From Streptomyces sp. NBC_00091 (GTDB lineage Bacteria; Actinomycetota; Actinomycetes; Streptomycetales; Streptomycetaceae), in NCBI RefSeq assembly GCF_026343185.1, contig NZ_JAPEMA010000002.1:620001-684000 (forward strand): a stretch of 64,000 nt of DNA. Reading direction: 5' to 3'. Below, piece after piece: positions 23,639 through 30,775 of this stretch; the stretch's first letter is position 1, and each line of letters starts with the position of its first letter. The translations under genes and the position numbers were made by a program. A model generated the notes under the pieces. That model saw nothing but the letters and a program-made list of their open reading frames with translations, made no database searches and was not told the origin of the DNA.

Positions 23639-23824
23639 TCACGCCTGGCGGCCCTTGGCGAGGAGGTGAGCGAGACGTCCCGCCTCCTCCGCGTTGAGGC
23701 CCGTGAGGCTGTACTCGATGTGGTACTCGTCGTCACCAGTGAACTGCTCTCGCCACGCGTGGTGGCTCAGCTTGTGGGCCGGCAGCCCGTTAGCCTTCAG
23801 CTCCGCCGAGAGCCCGCGAAGCAC
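23639..23824 (-). CDS. Small hypothetical protein
   Basis: A 61-residue protein starts at GTG 23824 with GAGAGG 8 nt upstream. It is amphipathic and includes ELKANGLPAHKLSHHAWREQ and LNAEEAGRLAHLLAKGRQA. No family is recognised. It is first in the minus-strand run (61 aa, 139 aa, radical SAM, methyltransferase) and is transcribed away from the XRE regulator, with a 165-bp shared control region between them. A peptide substrate role is conceivable but unsupported. Confidence 0.55.
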   Translation of the reverse strand: MLRGLSAELKANGLPAHKLSHHAWREQFTGDDEYHIEYSLTGLNAEEAGRLAHLLAKGRQA

Positions 23825-23989
23825 GTAGTTGGCCTCTCTGTCCGTAACCGGGGGTCAACCCACTCCCGCACCATTTCGCACCCTTCGCCGTGGGGGTTAC
23901 TCGTCTTGGGTACGAGCTTGGTCATCACTGGCTAGCCTGAACAGAGTTTCTTCTTGACGCTTCCAACTGCGCAGAAAATAGGGGATCCG

Positions 23990-24823
23990 ATGCCGCGAGG
24001 ACGCCCACGAATGGATTTGGACAGGTCTACACCTGCCGGACTCTTGGGCGCCAAAGTTCGCGCCTTCCGCGACGCCAAGGGTTGGTCAGTGGCTGAGCTG
24101 GCGACTCGCGTGTTCGTCTCAGAGACACTGATCAACAAGGTGGAGCGGGGCAAGGCAAGCCCGTCGGAGGCGCTCGCGAGGAACCTCGATCGGGCCCTTG
24201 GCGCAGGGGACCAGCTCACGGAGCTTTGGCCTCTGCTGAGCGTCCAGACGTTCGAGTCCTACGCTGAGGAATTTTTGAACCATCAGAAGCGTGCAGTAAA
24301 GATTCAGGAGTACTCGCAGGTGGTACCGGGTCTCACGCAGACCCGAGACTACGCGCTGGCCCTCGCCGAGTCTGGTGAGATCGTCACGGGCAATGATCCC
24401 CAGGCTGTGGCTGATTTGCGTATGGAGCGTCAAGCAATACTCGACGCTGCCGGCACTCCCTGGCTCCTAGTGGTTCTTGACGAAGCGGCGCTGCGCCGCT
24501 TCGTCGGCAGCAGAGCCGTGATGGTTGGGCAACTGGAGCACCTGATGAAGCTATGCGAGCGCTCCAGAGTGGAAGTTCGGGTGCTGGCGTTCGGAGACAC
24601 GGTGCCCGCCGTGCTGCCGGGTTCCCTGTCTGTCCTCACGATGCGCAGCGGTGTCCAGTACGCATACACAGAGGGCATCACCACAGGGCGCATGTTCCAA
24701 GGTGAAGACGCTACGGCCTACTCTGTTCTCTACGATCGCGTACTTAGCTGCGCCCTCTCGGCAACGCGGTCAATTCACCTGATCCGCAAGGCAATCGAGG
24801 AGTATGGCAGTGAGCGCATCTGA
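23990..24823 (+). CDS. XRE-family regulator with DUF5753 domain
   Basis: A 277-residue regulator starts at ATG 23990 (GGGG close upstream), not at the TTG 36 nt earlier. It has an N-terminal Cro/CI helix-turn-helix (LGAKVRAFRDAKGWSVAELA, then FVSETLINKVERGKASPSEA) and a C-terminal DUF5753-type domain from about residue 95 (YSQVVPGLTQTRDYALAL, LLVVLDEAALRRFVG). In Streptomyces these pair with DUF397 proteins and are described as Scr1-type toxin-antitoxin-like or developmental regulators. A TTGACG at 23954-23959 is a possible -35 box. Confidence 0.88.
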   Translation: MPRGRPRMDLDRSTPAGLLGAKVRAFRDAKGWSVAELATRVFVSETLINKVERGKASPSEALARNLDRALGAGDQLTELWPLLSVQTFESYAEEFLNHQKRAVKIQEYSQVVPGLTQTRDYALALAESGEIVTGNDPQAVADLRMERQAILDAAGTPWLLVVLDEAALRRFVGSRAVMVGQLEHLMKLCERSRVEVRVLAFGDTVPAVLPGSLSVLTMRSGVQYAYTEGITTGRMFQGEDATAYSVLYDRVLSCALSATRSIHLIRKAIEEYGSERI

Positions 24824-25001
24824 CCTGCACTGGTGCAAGTCCAGCTATAGCGGCGGAACCAATGACAACTGCGTCGAAGTTGCCCGCACCGCTCCTACTG
24901 TCTATGTACGGGACACGAAGGACCACAGCAAGGGTCGGCTGACCTCTTCGGCAGATGCGTGGGCCGCCTTCGTAGGCTTCGCCAAGGAACAGGGCGTCTG
25001 A
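24804..25001 (+). CDS. DUF397 protein
   Basis: A 65-residue protein has the family signature WCKSSYSGGTNDNCVEVA near the start, then VYVRDTKD and a final WAAFVGFAKEQ. It overlaps the 3' end of the XRE regulator by 20 bp, the usual arrangement for this pair, and is followed by a strong terminator. DUF397 proteins are thought to bind the partner regulator; the biochemical role is not settled. Confidence 0.9.
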   Translation: MAVSASDLHWCKSSYSGGTNDNCVEVARTAPTVYVRDTKDHSKGRLTSSADAWAAFVGFAKEQGV

Positions 25002-25018
25002 GAGACTGCACTCGGCAA

Positions 25019-25055
25019 AGCCCCATCAGGACAGTCGCAATGTCCTGATGGGGCT
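25019..25055 (+). terminator. Strong intrinsic terminator after DUF397 gene
   Basis: A perfect 15-bp stem (AGCCCCATCAGGACA at 25019-25033, TGTCCTGATGGGGCT at 25041-25055) with a 7-nt loop and short T-rich tail begins 17 nt after the DUF397 stop. Confidence 0.9.
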
Positions 25056-25153
25056 TCTGTCATGCGGCAGCCGGCGCCCCGCGCGGGGCGCCGGCGGGAA
25101 TGCGCCGGGCAATGAGCGGGTCAATGCCGTCCATGCACGCCCCCGCCCCGCAG

Positions 25154-25597
25154 CTAGAAGTCCTCAGGTCCGGCGGCCACCCGTCGGGCCTCAGCCGCGA
25201 CAATGCCCAGCCGCATGCGCGCCTCAGGGTGGAAGTCAATGACGGTTTCGATGGCGCGGAGTTCACGCTCCGTCGACTCGACGTAGCGCATGGCGGGATG
25301 CACAGCGAGCTGACCGGTAGACCCCACGGTCATGAGCCCGTCGGCCTCAACGGCAGCGAGAAGGGCGGCGCGCCTGTCGTGCAGCTCCGCGTACCGCTGG
25401 ATGATGAGCCGGTCCGTGTCGGGCGAGTAGGCCCCGCTACCGGCGGACCACACAGCCCGCCAGACCTCACGGCCGATCGGCTTGAGGTGAGACGGCACGC
25501 GGGGCGCCCGTCCCTCGTACACGACGGGGGCGACCGGGTCAGCGGCCACGTTGGCGTTGCCGGGCCAAGGGTCGGCCACCCAAAAACGGAGCCACAC
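25154..25597 (-). CDS. P27-type phage terminase small subunit (orphan)
   Basis: A 147-residue protein resembles P27-family terminase small subunits: LKPIGREVWRAVWSAG, a long helical stretch DRLIIQRYAELHDRRAALLA, the GLMTVGSTGQLAVHPAMRYV segment and a final HPEARMRLGIVAAEARR. It should bind DNA at the packaging start and hand it to the large subunit. No large subunit, portal or HNH gene is nearby, so it is a phage remnant. The start is GTG right after a TAG in the same frame, and the N-terminal residues look atypical, so the true 5' end may have been lost at the element junction. Confidence 0.7.
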   Translation of the reverse strand: MWLRFWVADPWPGNANVAADPVAPVVYEGRAPRVPSHLKPIGREVWRAVWSAGSGAYSPDTDRLIIQRYAELHDRRAALLAAVEADGLMTVGSTGQLAVHPAMRYVESTERELRAIETVIDFHPEARMRLGIVAAEARRVAAGPEDF

Positions 25598-25635
25598 CTA
25601 GCGCGCGTTTTCCGAGCTTGGGCCGGGATCGCTGG

Positions 25636-25720
25636 GTAGCCGGGGACGTCGTTGGTGGTCACGACCAGGACGCCGGTCTGCTGGGCGCCGGGGCCCCCGC
25701 CGTAGTCTTCGATACCCGTG
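25636..25720 (-). pseudogene. ybjQ-like gene, 5' part
   Basis: Minus-strand codons read IEDYGGGPGAQQTGVLVVTT followed by NDVPGY, the conserved beginning of Streptomyces YbjQ/heavy-metal-binding-domain proteins. After GY (25636) the sequence diverges into the decayed element. Upstream, the coding sequence is cut at 25720 by the IS200/IS605 element, and the start region continues at 27545. Together with 18378-18452 this makes a gene split into three pieces. Confidence 0.75.
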
Positions 25721-25850
25721 ACTCCTCCCCCTCATAAATGAGGGGGCTTCTCGCTATGCCGGTTTGGCGTCGCGACGGACCAGCCCGGCCCGTAGAACGT
25801 TGAGTGCGCCCACTGTGTCGGCGTGCGCGGTGTGGCCGCAGGCGACGCAG
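25721..25850 (-). ncRNA. Predicted TnpB guide RNA (omega/reRNA) region
   Basis: In IS200/IS605 elements the TnpB guide RNA comes from the tnpB 3' end through the right end, with the guide copied from the flanking DNA. Here the scaffold would cover the tnpB end and the hairpin at 25727-25746. The guide would begin at 25720 on the minus strand (CACGGGTATCGAAGAC), that is the ybjQ sequence. This is inferred from family knowledge; no transcript evidence is available. Confidence 0.4.
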
Positions 25851-26977
25851 TGGAACTTCTCCTGTGTGGGCCGGTTCTCCTTGGCTACGTGCCCGCATTC
25901 GGGGCAGGTGCGGGAGGTGTTGCGGGGGTCCACGGCGATCACTTCCCGTCCGGCGCTTTCAGCCTTGGCGTGCAGGATCGTCAGGAACACCCCCCATCCG
26001 GCATCGTTGATCGAGTGGTTGAGTCCGGCCATCGCGGCGGCCCCGTTGGGCAGGAAGCTGCCCGGCTGGCCGGGGTCCGGCTTCGGAGCCGGGGCCTTGG
26101 CCATGTTGCGGATCTTGAGGTCTTCGTGCGCGATGAAGTCGTGTTCCCGCACGAGGTCGAGAGCGGTCTTGTGCGCGTGGTCGAGTCGCTGACGGCGGAC
26201 CTTGCGGTGGAGGTCGGCGACCCTGGTGACGGCCCGCTGGTGGTTGGAGGTGCGCTTGTCGCGACGCACACGCGGGAACCGGGCGAGGGCCTGCTGTGCG
26301 GCTTCGAGCTTCGCGGCGGCCTTCCGGCCGTGGCGGGGGTTGGGCACGAACCCGCCGTTGGAGTCGGCGAGGAAGTTGACGATGCCCATGTCGATGCCGA
26401 CCACGCTCTCCGTCTTGGGCAGCGGCTCGGTGGCGGTCTGCTCGGCGGTGAGGATGACGTACCAGCGCTTGCCCTCGCGCTTGACGGACACGGTCTTGAC
26501 CCTGCCGGCCACCGGCCGGTGCTGGTTGACCTTGACGTGCCCGACACCCTGTAAGCGGACGCGGGTCACGGGGTCGTGCGGGGTGGAATCCCAGCGGCAG
26601 CCGTCGCCGTCCCTGGGGAAGTCCACCGTGTCGAACCAGCTCACCCCGCGAAAGCGCGGGTAGCCGGGCGTCTCGCCTGCCTTGACCCGCCGGAAGAACG
26701 CGGCGAACGCCTTGTCGAGACGGCGCAACGTCGCCTGCTGGCTGGAGAACGACCACCGGCCCTGACGCTCTGGATCTAACGCCCGGATCTCCTTGAGCTG
26801 CGCGGACTGCTGCCCGTACTTGACGCTCGTCTTCGACACGTGCCGGTAAGCATCCCGGCGCTCCTGCAACGCCCCGTTGTAGAGCGAACAGTGGTCGGCG
26901 AGCATCCCCCGCAGCACGGCATCCTGGCCCACGGTGGGCCGCATGAGGAACTTGTATGCACGGATCACCCGGCCCAC
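25754..26977 (-). CDS. tnpB: TnpB RNA-guided nuclease
   Basis: A 407-residue protein has the TnpB layout: an N-terminal helix-turn-helix-like part (IRAYKFLMRPTVGQDAVLRG), then a RuvC nuclease. RuvC residues are Asp in VVGIDMGIVNF, Glu in FIAHEDLKIRNM and Asp in HTAHADTVGALNVL. A zinc finger with CPECG and CVACG lies between the last two. All catalytic residues are present and the length is normal, so it is probably functional. It cuts donor sites after transposon excision, guided by a right-end RNA. It is divergent from tnpA with 42 bp between starts. Confidence 0.92.
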   Translation of the reverse strand: MGRVIRAYKFLMRPTVGQDAVLRGMLADHCSLYNGALQERRDAYRHVSKTSVKYGQQSAQLKEIRALDPERQGRWSFSSQQATLRRLDKAFAAFFRRVKAGETPGYPRFRGVSWFDTVDFPRDGDGCRWDSTPHDPVTRVRLQGVGHVKVNQHRPVAGRVKTVSVKREGKRWYVILTAEQTATEPLPKTESVVGIDMGIVNFLADSNGGFVPNPRHGRKAAAKLEAAQQALARFPRVRRDKRTSNHQRAVTRVADLHRKVRRQRLDHAHKTALDLVREHDFIAHEDLKIRNMAKAPAPKPDPGQPGSFLPNGAAAMAGLNHSINDAGWGVFLTILHAKAESAGREVIAVDPRNTSRTCPECGHVAKENRPTQEKFHCVACGHTAHADTVGALNVLRAGLVRRDAKPA

Positions 26978-27019
26978 CCCCTTCCGGTTAACTTCGCTTG
27001 ACCATAATACACTTGGCGG

Positions 27020-27448
27020 ATGTCACCACGCTGGGAACCAGACCCGGACATTCGCCGGGGAAACCATGTCATCTACAACCTCCACGCTCACTTGGTGTTC
27101 GTCACCAAGTACCGGTGCGAGGTCTTCAACGACGACATGCTGACCCGCTGCGAGGCGGTCATGCGGGACGTGTGCGGGAAGTTCGAGGCCGAGCTGAGGG
27201 AGTTCAACGGCGAGGGCGATCACGTGCACCTACTCGTGCACTACCCCCCGAAGGTCGCCCTGTCCAAGCTGGTCAACAGCTTGAAGGGCGTCAGCTCCCG
27301 CTACCTGCGGGCCGAGTACACCGGCCGGATCAACCGCATCGGCATGGGGTCCGTCTTCTGGGCTCCCTCATACTTCGCGGGCTCATGCGGTGGCGCTCCC
27401 CTGAGCATCGTCCGGGAGTACATCGAGAACCAGAAGCGACCCACCTGA
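27020..27448 (+). CDS. tnpA: IS200-type transposase TnpA (Y1 HUH)
   Basis: A 142-residue single-strand transposase has the HUH motif in GDHVHLLVHYPP and the catalytic Tyr in IVREYIENQ. The N-terminal HVIYNLHAHLVFVTKYRCEV is also typical. It excises and inserts the element as single-stranded DNA using the end hairpins. It appears full length and intact. Confidence 0.92.
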   Translation: MSPRWEPDPDIRRGNHVIYNLHAHLVFVTKYRCEVFNDDMLTRCEAVMRDVCGKFEAELREFNGEGDHVHLLVHYPPKVALSKLVNSLKGVSSRYLRAEYTGRINRIGMGSVFWAPSYFAGSCGGAPLSIVREYIENQKRPT

Positions 27449-27544
27449 CCGTCACGACGGAGACGCAGAGAACTCCGGCGCTTCGCGCCTCCGGGCCAGG
27501 GATCGCATTCCCGCCCGGCCTGAAGGCCGGGATTCCCTGCGAAG

Positions 27545-27758
27545 ATCACGGGATGGACCCCACTGTGGTGCCGGTCCCCGCCGCCCGCATCCGCAGCCCC
27601 TCGGCACCCTTACCAATATTGGGCATATCGGGCTAATGTGCGGTGCGTCGGCCGGGACTCCCGCCGCCCTCTCGTCATAGTCGTCCGTGGCAGCCGCCAG
27701 GCTGCCGCCCCGAGCCGCGCCCTGCGGCCGGGCGGAAGCCTTCGTGGAGGAGCGGCTC
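27545..27758. promoter_or_regulatory. ybjQ upstream flank and promoter region of the SH3-like gene
   Basis: On the minus strand the bases just right of the IS read GGGGTCCATCCCGTGAT, which continue into CACGGGTATCGAAGAC at 25720 when the IS is removed, giving a GTG start for ybjQ. The AT-rich stretch ACCAATATTGGGCATATCGG near 27611-27630 contains CCAATATTGG, a perfect 10-bp palindrome, and is a candidate regulator site or promoter for the plus-strand secreted protein. Confidence 0.5.
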
Positions 27759-28280
27759 ATGCTGAAGCCCACCAGGACCATCCTCGCTCTTGCCGCCGGC
27801 AGCATGGTGCTCGGCCTGTTCGGTGCGGGCGTCGCCGTCGCGGACGCGGGTCCGGTGGACGACGGGCCCGGGCAGGAGGCTGTGCTCGACGACGAGGACG
27901 GCTACGACGACGAGTCCGAGTACGACGACGACGAGTCCCGGGGCGACGACGAGGACGGAGAGCCGGGCGTGTACCCCAAGCCCAAGTACGCCCTGGGCAA
28001 GGTCGTCTCGCAGGGCCCGCTGAAGATCCGCAGCAAGCCCACCACCCACTCGAAGGTCCTGGGCAAGGTGCACCCGTACCAGAAGCTCTCGCTCGTGTGC
28101 AAGAAGCACGGCGAGCGGGTCGACGGGAACGACCTCTGGTACCTGCTGGAGCACAAGGACGACGACAAGCGCGTGGACGACGACGACCGCGCGAACGGCC
28201 GGGGGTACCCGTACAAGCGGGCCTGGGTCTCCGCCCGCTACGTCAAGGACATCACCCCGGTGAAGTGGTGCCGCCACTGA
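27759..28280 (+). CDS. Secreted SH3-like domain protein with acidic linker
   Basis: A 173-residue exported protein starts at ATG 27759 with GGAGG 9 nt upstream. The signal peptide spans residues 1-29 (ending AVADA), followed by a very acidic Asp/Glu-rich linker (about residues 42-68). A bacterial SH3-like domain follows (KVVSQGPLKIRSKPTTHSKV, YQKLSLVCKKHGERVDGNDL) with a late second Cys in VKWCRH that could pair with the first. Such proteins bind cell wall or matrix ligands. No catalytic domain is present. Confidence 0.8.
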   Translation: MLKPTRTILALAAGSMVLGLFGAGVAVADAGPVDDGPGQEAVLDDEDGYDDESEYDDDESRGDDEDGEPGVYPKPKYALGKVVSQGPLKIRSKPTTHSKVLGKVHPYQKLSLVCKKHGERVDGNDLWYLLEHKDDDKRVDDDDRANGRGYPYKRAWVSARYVKDITPVKWCRH

Positions 28281-28297
28281 CCCTCATGGGCCGCCCC

Positions 28298-28345
28298 CCG
28301 GGCGTACGGAGACGAGGCCTCGCGCCCCCGCCCCCGTACGCCCGG
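28298..28345. terminator. Bidirectional terminator hairpin
   Basis: CCGGGCGTACGG at 28298-28309 and CCGTACGCCCGG at 28334-28345 form a perfect 12-bp stem with a 24-nt GC-rich loop. It lies between the SH3-like gene (+) and polynucleotide kinase gene (-). Confidence 0.7.
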
Positions 28346-28376
28346 TGCCGTGTCATGCCGTGCCGACCGCGCCGTG

Positions 28377-29309
28377 TCAGAAGGCCCCGTAGTTGACCTG
28401 CCAGGTGGGCAGGCCCATCCGGCGCCACACGGCGACCACCCGGTCCCGGTCGTCGAGCGACACCCGCACCGCGTAGCGCTCGCGCACGTGCGCGTCGAAG
28501 AGCTCGGCCTTGACCACGTCGTCGCGGCGGGTGTCGCCCGCCGCCCGCATCCACAGCTCGTCGTACGGCACCTCGTGGCGCCGCAGCCAGGACTCCGTCT
28601 GCTCGCGGTGCTCCTCGCTGCGCCCCGACAGCAGCACGATCGCGTCCCCGTCCGCGCGCCGGAAGGCGTCCAGCGCGTACCGCACGGGCTCGTTCAGCAG
28701 GTCGAGTTCGCAGCGCGAGAAGTCGTACGGGCCGCGGTCCCCGGTGAGGGCGAGCGTGCCGTCGATGTCGCACATCACGGCGGACGGCAGCGCCGGGTCG
28801 GCGACGTAGGGCCGCACGGCCGGCTGGTCGTTGAGCCACTCCGCCGTGAGCCGCCAGCCGCCCTTCTTCGCCTTGGCGTGCTTGTCGGCGAGTATCCGGA
28901 TGACCTCCTCGCCCACCGGCCGCTCCCGCGCGGCGTCGCGGCGCAGGCACTCCTCGACGGGCACGTCGGTGAAGTCGTGCACGACGAAGGTGGCGAGCCC
29001 GGCGACCGCCGCCTTGAGCCGCTTGGGGATGTGCGAGGTCAGGTGGGTGTTGTCGACGACCACGTCGAAGCCGTCCTCGACGGCCGCGCGGACCGCCGCG
29101 TCCTGGACGGCGAGCACGGTCTGCTCGTGCCGGTACGACCGGCCCCGCTCGGGGTCGGGCAGGTCCAGCATGGCACGCAGGTCGTCGAGGTTGACCCGGC
29201 GCACGCGCCCGGCGGCCTCGGCCTGGAGGGCGCGCGCGGCGGTCGTCTTGCCCGAGGCCGGCAACCCCGTCATGACGTGGACCACGGGGAGTTCGGGCTC
29301 TTCGGACAC
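28377..29309 (-). CDS. Polynucleotide kinase-phosphatase (RNA repair)
   Basis: A 310-residue two-domain enzyme of the T4 Pnkp layout starts at GTG 29309, 2 bp after the ligase stop, with GAGGAG inside the ligase end. The N-terminal kinase domain has P-loop GLPASGKTT (15-23), the DNTHLT segment and a lid with Arg residues. The C-terminal phosphatase is of the acylphosphatase/HAD type with DIDGTLAL (Asp 181, 183) and later SGRSEE. It would heal cleaved RNA ends by 5' phosphorylation and 3' phosphate removal before sealing by the co-encoded Rnl1-type ligase. No methyltransferase or CthPnkp-type architecture is present. Confidence 0.88.
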   Translation of the reverse strand: MSEEPELPVVHVMTGLPASGKTTAARALQAEAAGRVRRVNLDDLRAMLDLPDPERGRSYRHEQTVLAVQDAAVRAAVEDGFDVVVDNTHLTSHIPKRLKAAVAGLATFVVHDFTDVPVEECLRRDAARERPVGEEVIRILADKHAKAKKGGWRLTAEWLNDQPAVRPYVADPALPSAVMCDIDGTLALTGDRGPYDFSRCELDLLNEPVRYALDAFRRADGDAIVLLSGRSEEHREQTESWLRRHEVPYDELWMRAAGDTRRDDVVKAELFDAHVRERYAVRVSLDDRDRVVAVWRRMGLPTWQVNYGAF

Positions 29310-29311
29310 GT

Positions 29312-30520
29312 TCAGTTCTCCTCGTCGGTGGTGTAGGGGTCGGCCGTCTCCGGCCGTACGGCCCGCCAGGTGACGAGCTCGGTCGAGCGGCCGTCCAGCC
29401 GCAGGAACACGGCCGCGCGGATCCGGCCGTCGCGGATCTCCTTCGCGGCGCGCGCGAAGGCGCCCCGGTCCCCGGCCAGGTGCGCGAGCCCCTCGAAGGC
29501 CTCGTCGATGGCCCGTTCGCGCTCGGCGGCAGCCGCCTCCAGGCGGGCGATCACCTCGCGCACCCAGGCGTCGAACTCGTCCGGGACCTGTTCCAGGAGC
29601 GCGTCGAGCGGCTTGCCGCCGGCCGCCTCGATGTCCGCGACCGTGCAGTTCAGGCCCTGGGCGAGCTGGTTGACGGGCAGTCCCCCGAAGCGCTGGATGC
29701 CGTGGCCGCGCCAGATGTCCCGCTCGTTGACCCCGGTCAGCAGCTTGTGGAGGCGTACGTACTCCGACAGCTTGGCCTTCGCGCGGACGCCGGAGGCGAA
29801 GCGCAGGACGAAGCCCTCGGCGTCGGTGCCGGTCGCGGACCCGCCCCCGGGCAGGGTGTTGGACTCGGCGAGCGCGAGGAGTTCGGCGAGCGGCATGGCG
29901 GGCCACACCTTGACGACGGAGCCGACGCCCTGCCAGTGGCCGGCGGCCTCGGCGAGCGGCACCTCGGCGCCGTCCCGGCCGAAGGCGGCGAGCAGGACGA
30001 GGTCCCGGCGCTCGCCGTAGTCGACGACGATCCGGTTCTGCGGGTACAGGATCTCCGCGAGGTAGGTCACGCCGGGCACGAGGGCCGCGGTGTCCCGGGT
30101 GTCGAGCCGGCGCTGCGCCCAGGTGGCCTGCGCGCTGATGAAGGAGCCCTTGGAGGCGACCCGCCACCGGTCCGCGTAGTGGAAGACCACGGCGAGGCTG
30201 CCGTCGACCTTGTCGTACACCTCGAACGTCTCGTCGGGCAGGGCGGGCGCGTAGGGCCGGCCGGCCGTGTGCTCGCCGACGTTGAAGAACTTCGGCAGGG
30301 GCAGCGCGACGACGGCGCCGGTGTCGTCGTCGGCGACGAGGCCGCGACAGAGCGTGGTGACCCGGTTCCAGACCTGCTCGTACTGCGCGGTGCGCGTGTA
30401 CGTGTAGATGGACAGCGGCAGTTCGGGGTGCTGCTTGCGGGTCACGTGCCCGGCGTCGATGGCTTGCGCCAGCTCCTGCGCGGGCAGCAGGCCGTGCAGA
30501 GTCAGGTGGTCCTGGCTCAT
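29312..30520 (-). CDS. T4 Rnl1-like RNA ligase
   Basis: A 402-residue ATP-dependent RNA ligase has nucleotidyltransferase motif I KVDGS at residues 104-108 (Lys 104 adenylated), a preceding LPKFFNVGE typical of Rnl1, motif IV EGFVLRF and motif V RAKAKL. A C-terminal helical region from about 260 matches T4 Rnl1-like tRNA-specific domains in length. It is the first gene of a two-gene operon with a kinase-phosphatase, which defines a complete heal-and-seal RNA repair module. The natural substrate, perhaps tRNA cut by a toxin, is inferred. The ATG is at 30520 with GGGAGGAA upstream. Confidence 0.9.
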   Translation of the reverse strand: MSQDHLTLHGLLPAQELAQAIDAGHVTRKQHPELPLSIYTYTRTAQYEQVWNRVTTLCRGLVADDDTGAVVALPLPKFFNVGEHTAGRPYAPALPDETFEVYDKVDGSLAVVFHYADRWRVASKGSFISAQATWAQRRLDTRDTAALVPGVTYLAEILYPQNRIVVDYGERRDLVLLAAFGRDGAEVPLAEAAGHWQGVGSVVKVWPAMPLAELLALAESNTLPGGGSATGTDAEGFVLRFASGVRAKAKLSEYVRLHKLLTGVNERDIWRGHGIQRFGGLPVNQLAQGLNCTVADIEAAGGKPLDALLEQVPDEFDAWVREVIARLEAAAAERERAIDEAFEGLAHLAGDRGAFARAAKEIRDGRIRAAVFLRLDGRSTELVTWRAVRPETADPYTTDEEN

Positions 30521-30591
30521 GGGTTCCTCCCGGTTCGAGATGGCTCATTCTCACGTGCGGGAGGAGCGGCCCGGTAATCAATTACGGCTGG

Positions 30592-30774
30592 TCACCGGCC
30601 GAGGCGGTTGATGTCCTGGGGGCGCAGGACCCGGGTGGTGACCTCGGATCCCGGGGTGGCGACCGTGGTCATCGCCCGGCCGATGGCCTCGGTGGTGGTG
30701 ATCAGGTTCGGCACGATCCGGCGCAGGAGGGGGAAGAGCGGGGCGGTGAGCGCGTACGCCGTCCGGTAGGGCCG
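30592..30774 (-). pseudogene. Fragment of an epimerase-like gene (C-terminal end)
   Basis: The minus strand just after the VOC stop reads YRTAYALTAPLFPLLRRIVP, then NLITTTEAIGRAMTTV and VLRPQDINRLGR before a stop. This resembles the C-terminal end of short NAD(P)-binding epimerase/NmrA-like proteins (Streptomyces homologues end in a similar AIGRAM and INRL). No start or Rossmann part is present, so it is a deletion remnant downstream of the VOC gene. Confidence 0.6.
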
Positions 30775-30775
30775 G

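Larger units (their letters stand above)
18453..25635. mobile_element. Decayed integrative element or prophage in ybjQ
   Basis: The segment splits a ybjQ-like gene. At its left end is an ATG with the first 45 codons of a serine recombinase, preceded by a tandem GCATATAC repeat at about 18460-18475, as expected of an attachment arm. At its right end is a P27-type terminase small subunit. Between are an IS630, a small zinc-binding protein, methyltransferase and radical-SAM genes, and an XRE/DUF397 pair. Recombinase body, structural and transfer genes are absent, and ybjQ codons are missing, so the element is a deletion remnant. It cannot excise by itself. Confidence 0.7.
25721..27544. mobile_element. 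IS200/IS605-family element, tnpA and tnpB intact
   Basis: The 1,824-bp element has divergent tnpA (+) and tnpB (-). Subterminal hairpins typical of the family are at 25727-25746 (CCCCCTCAT/ATGAGGGGG, the tnpB-side right end) and 27514-27531 (CCCGGCCT/AGGCCGGG, the tnpA-side left end). Joining the flanks restores CCCGTGATCACGGG, a perfect palindrome at the ybjQ start, so the ends are placed with fair precision. On the minus strand the left-end flank ends in GTGAT, comparable to the TTGAT-type target of some members. Both genes look intact, so it may be active. Confidence 0.85.

Noticed and set aside
25659..25898. Open frame across the IS605 right end
   Set aside because: It crosses the IS boundary and is frame-shifted relative to both the ybjQ remnant and tnpB.
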